Shown here: in pieces, positions 1-8,000 of the stretch | How positions within the stretch are numbered: position 1 is the first letter of the stretch | Layout: each line of letters starts with the position of its first letter | NCBI GenBank assembly: GCA_023248915.1 | Contig: JAHFDQ010000252.1 | Coordinates: forward strand, 1-8,492 | Direction: 5' to 3' | DNA length: 8,492 bases | Source: Archangiaceae bacterium | Lineage (GTDB): Bacteria; Myxococcota; Myxococcia; Myxococcales; Myxococcaceae | Position numbers and translations under genes: made by a program | Notes under the pieces: model-generated | Told to the model about the DNA's origin: nothing | Seen by the model: only the letters and a program-made list of their open reading frames with translations | Database searches by the model: none

Positions 1-618
1 TGCGAGTGGGACGGTGACGTCGATTCTCCCGTCCAACGGTGGCTCGAAGCGAAGCGCGGACACCACCGAGAGGACACAGCCCTCGAAGGCGACGTTGCCG
101 ACCCCCGCATCGCCTACCGAAACGTGCGTCACCTGGCCCTCGACGCCGTCGTCCGTGTCAATCGTGTATCGAACCTCGAAGCGCCCGCCGAGCTTGGGCT
201 GGACTTTCAGCCATTCCTCGTAGCACTGATCGATCTCCGGCAGGGCCGACCGCATCGCCTGGTCGATTCCTTCTCGGTCGAACCGATGGCGGGCCCCACC
301 GTCGAGGGTGCAGTTTGGCGGCGCACTTGGAAGCTCCGGGCCAGCTACAAGGCCCGGGCTTGGAGTGACGCGCCCTTCCGTGACGAGAAGCTTCGGTTCG
401 TCGGCCCGATGACGACTCGGCGGCTTCACCGTGCGCTGGGCTTCAATGTTCGACGCGGTCGGCGCACCACCGCCTGCGCCGCGGTCGCTCGTGTCAGCAA
501 CCGCCTCGACCGTCGGCCGCTCGGCGAGCGAAAAGTGCCGCCCCATCCACACTGCGACGGCGAGCAACGAAAGTGCCGCGGCCGGTACAATCCATCTTCG
601 AATCTGACGGGGACGCAA
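1..618 (-). CDS. TonB-like single-pass membrane protein with AgmX/PglI-type C-terminal domain (3' end cut by window edge)
   Basis: Seen: from a TTG at 618 the frame stays open to base 1 (206 codons, no stop). Residues 2-9 are basic (RPRQIRRW). Residues about 10-26 form one hydrophobic helix (IVPAAALSLLAVAVWMG). A Pro/Ala/Glu-rich linker follows to about residue 110, then a compact domain with Cys132 (DQCYEEW), a Gly-Gly beta strand (GGRFEVRYTI), a GVEGQV turn, Cys181 (FEGC) and a final RFEPP...VTVPL strand. Known: this Cys-spaced pattern with F.P near the end matches the AgmX/PglI C-terminal family of myxobacteria, which resembles TonB C-terminal domains and is linked to envelope-spanning or gliding-motility functions. 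Inferred: an inner-membrane anchor with a periplasmic domain. Only a few C-terminal residues are probably missing. The start is chosen because AAGGAA lies six bases upstream and an in-frame stop lies at 640-642; the next ATG falls after the helix. The exact partner is unknown. Confidence 0.75.
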   Translation of the reverse strand, partial: MRPRQIRRWIVPAAALSLLAVAVWMGRHFSLAERPTVEAVADTSDRGAGGGAPTASNIEAQRTVKPPSRHRADEPKLLVTEGRVTPSPGLVAGPELPSAPPNCTLDGGARHRFDREGIDQAMRSALPEIDQCYEEWLKVQPKLGGRFEVRYTIDTDDGVEGQVTHVSVGDAGVGNVAFEGCVLSVVSALRFEPPLDGRIDVTVPLA

Positions 619-624
619 GCGCCA

Positions 625-630
625 TTCCTT
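625..630 (-). promoter_or_regulatory. Ribosome binding site deciding a TTG start
   Basis: On the minus strand AAGGAA ends six bases before the TTG at 618. It is the only good Shine-Dalgarno match in the short stretch between the upstream in-frame stop (640-642) and the membrane helix, so it supports the unusual TTG start. Confidence 0.6.
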
Positions 631-646
631 ACGCGACGCTCACCTC

Positions 647-661
647 GCAAGGCAAGGCAAG
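647..661. repeat. Three tandem copies of the 5-mer GCAAG between the two leftward genes
   Basis: GCAAG occurs three times back to back (647-651, 652-656, 657-661) in the 92-bp gap between the ATPase stop and the TonB-like gene start. A short inverted pair, AGGCA/TGCCT, overlaps its right end, but the stem is only five base pairs with no T-run, so it is not called a terminator. No function can be assigned. Confidence 0.5.
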
Positions 662-710
662 GCGGTGCCTGGCACGGGCAGGTCGGCGAGCTCATTGATC
701 GCCGTGGTCG

Positions 711-1868
711 TCACAGGCGCCCGGCTTCAAGCTCGCGAGACAGTCGAAGAAAGTCCATGACCTCGATTCCACCGTCGAGGGTCAACCTGGGGGTCGTCGG
801 GTAGACCAGAATCCTCCGCTCCAGCCCGGGCAACGCCGCCACGGCGTCGAGGCCTGCCCGGTCCGCGGGGCGCGGCCGCGCGGAGGACTTCGCCTCGAGC
901 GCGACGAAGCGCTTCCCCCGACGCAGCAGGAAGTCGACCTCGAAGCCGGGCCCTTCGGTGGGCGCCCAATAGGCCCACTCGTCGAAAAGGCCCCGGTAGT
1001 CATTCCACGACCGAAGCAACTCGGCCACCAGGCCCTCGAACAGCGGGCCCCGCTCCTCGGGGGCCACGGGCCCGAGGTGTTGTTTGGCCGCGCGGACGAG
1101 GCCGGGGTCGACCCAGTACAGTTTGGGGTGCCGCCGTTCTCTCACCCGAAGTCTCGCTTCGAACGCCGGCAGCCGGAAGGCGAGGAGCGTGTCCTCGAGG
1201 ACGTCGAGGTAGTCGTTCACGGTCGTGCGGGCGACCCCGGCGTCTCGGGCCAGCGCAGAGACATTGACGCCCTGACCGTGCATGAGAGCGGCGATGGGAA
1301 GGAAGCGAGCGAACCCAGCCAAGCTGCGCGCGAGGGCCTCGGCCTGAATCTCCTCTTTCAGGTAGCTGAGGACGTAGGCCCGCAGCGTCTCTTCGGGTTG
1401 GGGCGACGAGACCACCACGGGGAGGGTGCCAATCTCTAGCGCGGTCTCGAGCCGGAAGCGTCCCTCCATCTCCGACGGAACGAAGCCGTGCATCGTCTTG
1501 CGCAGCGCGCGCCCGGCCAGAAGGTTCACGCCAGCGTGCTTGAGCTTCCGCGCACTCGAGCCCGAGAGGACGAAGCGCAAGCCACGCTCCTCGATGGCCC
1601 GGTGGACTTCGTTGAGCAGCGAGGGCAGTCGCTGGAACTCGTCGACGCAGACCCAACTGCGAGGCGCGAGGCTCCGAAGGCGTTCAAAGAAGCGCCCCGG
1701 AGTCGTCAAGAGCTCATGGAACAGAGCCTCGTCCAGCAGGTCGAATCGGGTCGCGCGCGCGAAGTGGCGGCGCATCCAGGTGCTCTTGCCGCTCCCGCGT
1801 GGCCCGAAGAGGAAGAAGCTCTGGCGAGGTGGTTGGAGCGCCCGGGGCAACGGCTGGTTGATGACCAT
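711..1868 (-). CDS. P-loop ATPase with C-terminal PD-(D/E)xK-like domain (ATP-binding/DUF4143-like family)
   Basis: Seen (385 aa from the ATG at 1868): Walker A GPRGSGKS at residues 22-29, Walker B VCVDE at 73-77 followed by FQRLP, and a sensor-like FVLSGSSARKL stretch near 107. Next come an LLAGRA segment, a helical region that could hold a winged helix (VNVSALARDAGVARTTVNDYL), and a C-terminal nuclease-like core with Asp312 (FEVDFLL), Glu325 and Lys327 (ALEAKSS). Known: this order is typical of the AAA-type ATP-binding proteins annotated with DUF4143, usually about 380-410 residues. Their cellular role is poorly defined, and a STAND-like or DNA-linked function is often proposed. All key residues are present, so the gene looks intact. 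An in-frame GTG at 1940 would add 24 residues. It is disfavoured because family members usually begin shortly before the P-loop and AAGGAAG abuts that GTG with no spacer. The stop is TGA at 711-713. The gene lies 92 bp upstream of the TonB-like gene on the same strand and diverges from the giant gene. Confidence 0.88.
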   Translation of the reverse strand: MVINQPLPRALQPPRQSFFLFGPRGSGKSTWMRRHFARATRFDLLDEALFHELLTTPGRFFERLRSLAPRSWVCVDEFQRLPSLLNEVHRAIEERGLRFVLSGSSARKLKHAGVNLLAGRALRKTMHGFVPSEMEGRFRLETALEIGTLPVVVSSPQPEETLRAYVLSYLKEEIQAEALARSLAGFARFLPIAALMHGQGVNVSALARDAGVARTTVNDYLDVLEDTLLAFRLPAFEARLRVRERRHPKLYWVDPGLVRAAKQHLGPVAPEERGPLFEGLVAELLRSWNDYRGLFDEWAYWAPTEGPGFEVDFLLRRGKRFVALEAKSSARPRPADRAGLDAVAALPGLERRILVYPTTPRLTLDGGIEVMDFLRLSRELEAGRL

Positions 1869-2027
1869 GGCGTCAATTATCGTCGAAAAGTGACGGCGAT
1901 GGCTACTGGCTACCTGGGCTTGATCCAGTTTGGTGGACACCTTCCTTGCAGTCCCCGGCCGGACGGTAGCGCGCTGCGCGGAATCGGCTAGGCTCCGGGG
2001 CCTTCCAGTTCAGGCGGGGGAATCGAC
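1869..2027. promoter_or_regulatory. Divergent intergenic region between the ATPase gene and the giant repeat gene
   Basis: These roughly 159 bp separate two outward-facing genes and must hold both 5' control regions unless the ATPase starts at the GTG at 1940. An AT-richer patch lies at 1875-1893. On the minus strand it contains GATAAT (1876-1881), a fair -10 match seven bases before the ATPase ATG, without a recognisable -35 at 16-18 bp. For the rightward gene no convincing sigma-70 hexamer pair was found; TTGCAG at 1946-1951 lacks a matching -10. An in-frame TAG at 1989-1991 bounds the 5' end of the giant frame. Confidence 0.4.
2016..2021 (+). promoter_or_regulatory. Weak purine-rich ribosome binding site before the TTG start of the giant gene
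   Basis: GGGGGA lies six bases before the TTG at 2028, a good distance but an imperfect match to AGGAGG. It is the best candidate between the in-frame stop at 1989 and the hydrophobic N-terminus. A later GTG at 2058 is the main alternative start. Confidence 0.35.
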
Positions 2028-5000
2028 TTGTCGGACCATCGGTGGGTCTCGCTGCGGGTGTCGCTGGCGCTCGGTTTCGCCGTGGCGCTCCAAATCGACC
2101 GCGGCGGGTTGCCGGCGGCGGTGGAGCGCGTCCTGCAAAACCAGCTCCTGTTTCCGGTGGTGGCGGGTCCCGTTCCCTGCGTGCTGGACGCGGCGAGCGG
2201 GGATTTCACCTTCGAGGTGTCGGCGGCGGGCGCCTATGAAGCGCGTCTCGGAAAGAGCTCGGGCTCGGTCCGGGTGAAGCGGCGCGACGCCGCCGGCGGG
2301 CTCTCCTTGCGGCCCGTGGCCGGTCCGGTGGCGGGCGCCGACGGCCACGCACGGAACGGCGCGGTCGTCTACCCCGCTCGTGGCCAAGACGCGGCGGTCG
2401 TCCTCACTCCCCGGCCGAACGGAGTGAAGGAAGACATCGTGCTCACCCGCCCCCTGGGCGACGCGCTGGCGTTCGAGTGGGACCTCCTGCTCGACCCGGG
2501 CCTCACCGCCCGGTTGGACGATCGCGGCAACGTGAACGTGCTCGGCGCGGCGGAACAGAGCCGGCCGCTGTACCGGATTCCGGCGCCGGTGGTGCGCGAC
2601 GCCTCGGGCCGCGAGGTGGCCGGCATCGCGGCGTTCGAGCTGCGCGGCGCCCGGCTGCGCCTCGCTGCCACGTCCCTGGCGAGCCTGAGCTACCCCATCA
2701 GCATCGACCCGACGGTCCTGGTGACGCTGACGGCCGATTTCGCGCTGGGGGGCAACAACGAAGGCGGCGTGGAGATTGTGGGCGACCAGGTCTTGCGGGC
2801 GAAGGCGGCGAGGGGCGTCGGCGCCTGGGCGGCCACCACCGCCTTCCCCACCGCTCGCGGCTACCACGCCAGCGTGGCCTACAACGGCTACCTCTATGTC
2901 TTGGGCGGCTCGAACGGCACCAACCGCAACGACGTGCAGGTGGCGCCCATCAACCCAGTCGGCACGGTGGGGGCTTGGGTCGCCACCGCCCCCTTCGCCA
3001 CGCCGCGCCAGGGGCACACCGCCGTGGCGTACAACGGCTACCTCTACGTGGCCGGCGGCTCGGACGGCGTCTCCAATCTCGGCGACGTCCAGGTGGCGCC
3101 CATTCACCCCGACGGCACCGTGGGCCCCTGGGCTAGCACCACTGGCCTGCCCAGCGCGCGCGCGGACCACGCCTGTGTGGCGCACGACGGCCACCTCTAC
3201 GTCATCGGGGGCAACGGACCGGGCCCCCTCGATGAAGTACAGGTGGCGCCGCTCCACGCGGACGGAACGGTGGGCACGTGGACCGCCACTGTCGCCCTGC
3301 CGGGCGCGCGCTACGGCCACTCCGCCTCGGCCTACGGCGGCCACCTCTACGTCGTCGCGGGCCGCGACGCCGGGTACCGGGCCGACGTGCAGGTGGCCCG
3401 CCTCAACGCCGACGGCACCGTGGCGGCCTGGACGGCCGGCCCGTCCCTGCCCTCCGCACGCTTCCGGCACGCCGCCGCGGCCCACGACGGCTACCTCTAC
3501 GTGACCGGGGGCAGCAACGGCGGCTACCTGAGTGACGTTCAGGTGGCGCCCATCCGCGCCAGCGGCGAGCTCTCGACGTGGGCCACCAGTACGGCCTTCC
3601 CCGCGGCGCGCGCCGGCCACTCCGGCGTGGCCTACGGCGGCAACCTCTACATCCTCGGCGGAGACGGCGGCTCGTTCCGCAACGACGTGCAGGTGGCGCC
3701 GATGAACCAGAACGGAAATGTGGGGGCGTGGACCGCGGCGACCGCCTTCCCCACCGCGCGCCACGAGCACACCAGCGTCGCCTACAACGGCTTCGTCTAC
3801 GTCATCGGGGGCTACACCGGTTCGACGCTCTTGGACGACGTCCAGGTGGCGCCGATGAACCCCGACGGAACCGTCGGTCCGTGGGCTGCAACCACCGTCT
3901 TCCCCACGGCGCGGCGCGCGCACGCGAGCGCGGCCTACAACGGGTACCTGTACGTCGTGGGGGGCATCGGGGGCGCAGACCTCAACGACGTGCAGTTCGC
4001 GCCCATCAACGGCGATGGGACGTTGGGCGCCTGGGCCTCGACCGCCCCCTTCCCCACTCCTCGCTACACCCACTCGTGCGTGGCCTACAACGGCCACCTC
4101 TACGTCATCGGCGGGAGCAACGGCGCCACCCTGGGCGACGTGCAGGTGGCGACCATCAACGCCGGCGGGACGGTGGGGCCGTGGACCGCGACGAGCTCGC
4201 TCCCGCTTGCGCGCTACTACCACGCCAGCGTCGCCTACGACGGCCACCTCTACGTCATCGGCGGCTGGGACAACGGTTCGGCCTACCTCGGGGACGTGCG
4301 GGTGGCGACCCTCAACGCCGACGGGACGCTGGGGGCCTTCGGCGCCACCACCCCTCTCCCTGCCGGGCGGAGGGCGCACGCCGCGGTCGCCAGCGAGGGC
4401 CACCTCTATGTCATCGGAGGCGAGGACGGCTCGAACCTCGGCGATGTGCTGGTGGCGCCCATCTACGCCAACGGCACGGTGGGGGCCTGGAACGCCACCA
4501 CCGCGCTCGCCACCGCGCGCTTCTCTCACGCCGCCGTGGCCGCGGACGGGCGCCTCTACGTCACTGGCGGCTGGGGCGGCAGCTCGTTCGCCGACGTGCA
4601 GGTTGCGCCCCTCCTCTCAAGCGGCACGGTGGGAGCCTGGGGCGCCACCACGCCCTTGCCAGCCTTCCGCGTCGGCCTCACCAGCGTGGCGTACAACGGC
4701 CACCTCTACGTGCTGGGGGGCACCGACCCGGCGCCCATGAACTCCGTGGTGGAAGCCCCCCTCAACCCCGACGGCTCGGTGGGGGCGTGGGCCACCACCA
4801 CCGCCTACGCCACCGGGCGCTACTACCACTGCAGCGCGGCCAACGACGGCTACCTCTACGTCCTCGGGGGCAACGACGGCACCTACCTCGACGACGTGCA
4901 GGTCGCGCCCATCAACCCCGACGGCCAGCTGGGAAGCTGGGCGCCCACCACCAGCCTTCCCTTCGCCCGCGACCTGGTTACCTGCGCAGCCTACGAAGGC

Positions 5001-8000
5001 TACCTTTACGTCCTCGGAGGCTGGACGGGCGCCGTCGGCCTCGACGAGGTGCTGGTCGCGCCCATCGGCCCCGGCGGCCAGCTCGGAGCGTGGGCGCCCA
5101 CCACCGCCCTTCCCTTCGCGCGCTCGCTCCATGCCAGCGTGGCCTACAACGGCCACCTCTACACCGTCGGGGGCAATGTCGGGACATTCCTCGCCGACGT
5201 CGTGGTGGCGCCCATCAACCCGGGAGGAGGGCTGGGCGCCTGGTCCGCCGCCCCCTCGCTGCCCGCAGGCCGTTCGCAGGCGACGGTCGCCGCTTCCGAC
5301 GGCTACCTCTACGTCCTCGGAGGCTGGCTGGGCGGCACCACGCTGCTCAACGACGTGCTGGTGGCGCCCCTCGACGCCGACGGCACGGTCGGGGCGTGGT
5401 CCAAGTCCACCTCCACCTTCGTCGATGCGCGCCGGGCCCATGCGAGCGCCGTCCACAACGGCTACCTCTATGTCGTCGGGGGAACGAACGGCACGGTGAC
5501 GCTCGCCGACGTGCAGGTCGCCCCGCTTCGAACCCCTGGCAGCCGGGGCGTCTACTCTCGGCTGTTCGACCTGGGTTCCACCGTCACCTCGGTGGACTCG
5601 GTCACTGTCAACGGCTCGCTCGCCCACCACGGCACAGTGTCCCTCTCGTACCAAGTGGCGCCGGCGAGCGGCGTTCTCGGCCCTGCCGTCGACAAGGGCG
5701 TCGTTCCGCTGGGCGCGGCGGTCACCCTGGGTGACAGCTTTGCGCGCTACGTCTTTCTCCGCCTCGTGCTCGACGACACGAACTCGGCGGCAATCAACCC
5801 CGACGCCGCCAACGAGCGCGACGTCACGGACCTCACCCTCGCCTACAGCGGCCCCCTGCCGGCAACGAAGGTGGGTTTCCTGGCTCAGCCGTCCAGTGCC
5901 GTCGCCGGAACCGCGCTCTCGCCCTCCGTCCAGGTGGCGGTGCAGGACGCGCTGGGCAACACCATGACGAGCTCGTCGGCCAGCGTGACGTTGGCGATTG
6001 GCACCAACCCGGGCGGAGGGACGCTGGGCGGAACCGTCACGGCCAGCGCCGTCAACGGAATCGCCACCTTCTCCAACCTCTCCATCGACAAGGCCGGTGC
6101 GGGCTACACCCTGACGGCCGCCTCCGCCGGTTTGACCGGCGCCACCAGCAACGCCTTCAGCATCGCCGGCGGCGCAGCCAGCAAGTTGGCCTTCACCACC
6201 CAACCCTCCAACGCCACCGCCGGCAGCGGAATTGCCCCCGCCATCGCGGTGACGGTACAGGACGCCCTCGGCAACCCGGTTACGTCCTCCTCCGCCAGCA
6301 TCACGGTCGCAGTTGGGGCCAACCCCGGCGGCGGAGCGCTGTCCGGCACGAATCCGGTCAGCGCCTCTTCCGGCGTTGCCACGTTCAGCAACCTCTCCCT
6401 GGACAAGACGGGAATTGGCTACACCCTCACCGCCTCGGCGGGCGGCCTCACCAGCGCCACCAGCGTCGCCTTCGACATCGTGCCCGGGGCCGCCAGCAAG
6501 CTGGCCTTCACTGTGGCCCCCGGCAACTCCACCGCCGGCGCCAGCATGGCCCCAAGCGTCGTGGTGACGGTGCAGGACGCGCTGGGCAACACGGTGACTT
6601 CTTCCACCGCCATTGTCTCCGTCGCCATTGCCGCCAACCCGGGCAGCGGCACGCTTTCCGGCACCACTCCGGTGAGCGCGGTCGCGGGCGTCGCCACCTT
6701 CAACAACCTCTCCATCGACAAGACGGGCGCCGGCTACACCCTCACCGTCTCCTCCGGCGGCCTGATCGGCGCCACCTCCGGCGCTTTCAACATCGTCCCC
6801 GGTACCGCCAGCAAGCTGGCCTTCACCACCCAGCCGGCCACCACCACTGCCGGCGCCGCCCTAACTCCGGCGGTGACTGTCGAGGACGCTCTCGGCAACT
6901 CGGTGACCTCTTCTTCCGCCTCCATCGCCATTTCCATCGGCGCCAACCCGGGCGGAGGAGCGCTGTCCGGCACCAGCCCGAAGAACGCCGCGTCGGGAGT
7001 CGCCTCCTTCGCCAACCTCTCCATCGACAAGGTGGGCACCGGCTATACCCTCGTGGCTTCCTCCGCCGGCCTCGCTTCCGCCGCCTCCAGCGCCTTCGAC
7101 ATCAACCCCGGAGTGGCGACTCGACTGGCCTTCACCGTGCAGCCCCTGGGCGCCTCCGCCGGCGGCGCCATCACCCCGACGATTGAGGTCGAAGACGCCT
7201 TCGGCAACCCGGTGCCCACGGCGACGCCCACCATTACGGTGGCCATCGGCGCCAACCCCGGGGGAGGAGTGCTGTCCGGCACCAACCCCAAGGCGGCGGT
7301 CGCCGGGGCGGCGTCCTTCGCCGACCTGTCCATAGACAAGGCGGGAACCGGCTACACGCTGACGGCCTCCGCTGGCGGCTTCACCGGGGCCACCAGTGGC
7401 GCCTTCACCATTTCCGCCGCCGCCGCGGCGAAGCTGAGCTTCACGGCGGCGCCGTCCGCCACTGTCGCGGGGAGCAGCCTGGCCCCTTCCACGGTGGTCG
7501 AGGTGCAGGACGCATTCGGCAACACGGTTGCCTCTTCCTCGGCCAGCATTGCCCTGGCCATCGGCGCCAATCCAGGGGGAGGCACGCTCTCCGGCACCAA
7601 CCCGAAGAGCGCGGTTTCGGGGGTTGCCACCTTCGGCAACCTGTCCATCGACAAGACGGGGGTGGGTTACACGCTGGTGGCTTCCTCGGCGGGCCTCACC
7701 GCCGCCACCTCGGCCACCTTCGACATCACCGTGGGGACGGCGGCCCGACTGGCCTTCCTGGTGCAGCCGAGCAGCTCCTCGGCGGGGGCTCCCATTGCCC
7801 CGGCTGTGCAGGTGGCGGTGCAGGACGCCCTGGGCAACACCGACACCGCGTCCTCGGCGACCGTCACCCTGGCCCTCGGCGCCAACCCGGGGGGAAGCGT
7901 GTTGAGCGGCGCCGCGGCGGTGGCTGCCACCGCGGGTGTCGCCAGCTTCGGCAACCTGTCCCTCGACAAGGCGGGAGTCGGCTACACCCTGGTGGCCTCT

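Noticed and set aside
650..676. Rho-independent terminator after the ATPase gene
   Set aside because: Only a five-base-pair stem with no following T-run on the minus strand.
124..804. 226-codon open frame on the plus strand at the left end
   Set aside because: It overlaps the opposite-strand TonB-like gene, which has a ribosome binding site, a membrane helix and a recognisable domain. The plus frame is Arg-rich with no motif and runs into the end of the ATPase gene.
1488..1991. 167-codon plus-strand frame opposite the ATPase gene
   Set aside because: It mirrors the Walker-motif gene and has no domain or ribosome binding site.
2010..4529. 839-codon open frame on the minus strand across the kelch region
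   Set aside because: It repeats with the 50-residue kelch period, is rich in Arg, Gly, Val and His (EVAVVGHAGV-like units) and is opposite a frame with clear kelch motifs. It arises from GC-rich codons without stops on the other strand.
3578..5734. 718-codon open frame on the plus strand in another register
   Set aside because: It is an Arg/Pro/His/Gly-rich out-of-frame reading of the same kelch units, with no recognisable domain.
4617..6203. 528-codon open frame on the minus strand
   Set aside because: Same cause as the longer antisense frame: a low-complexity mirror of the repeats, spanning the junction of two arrays.
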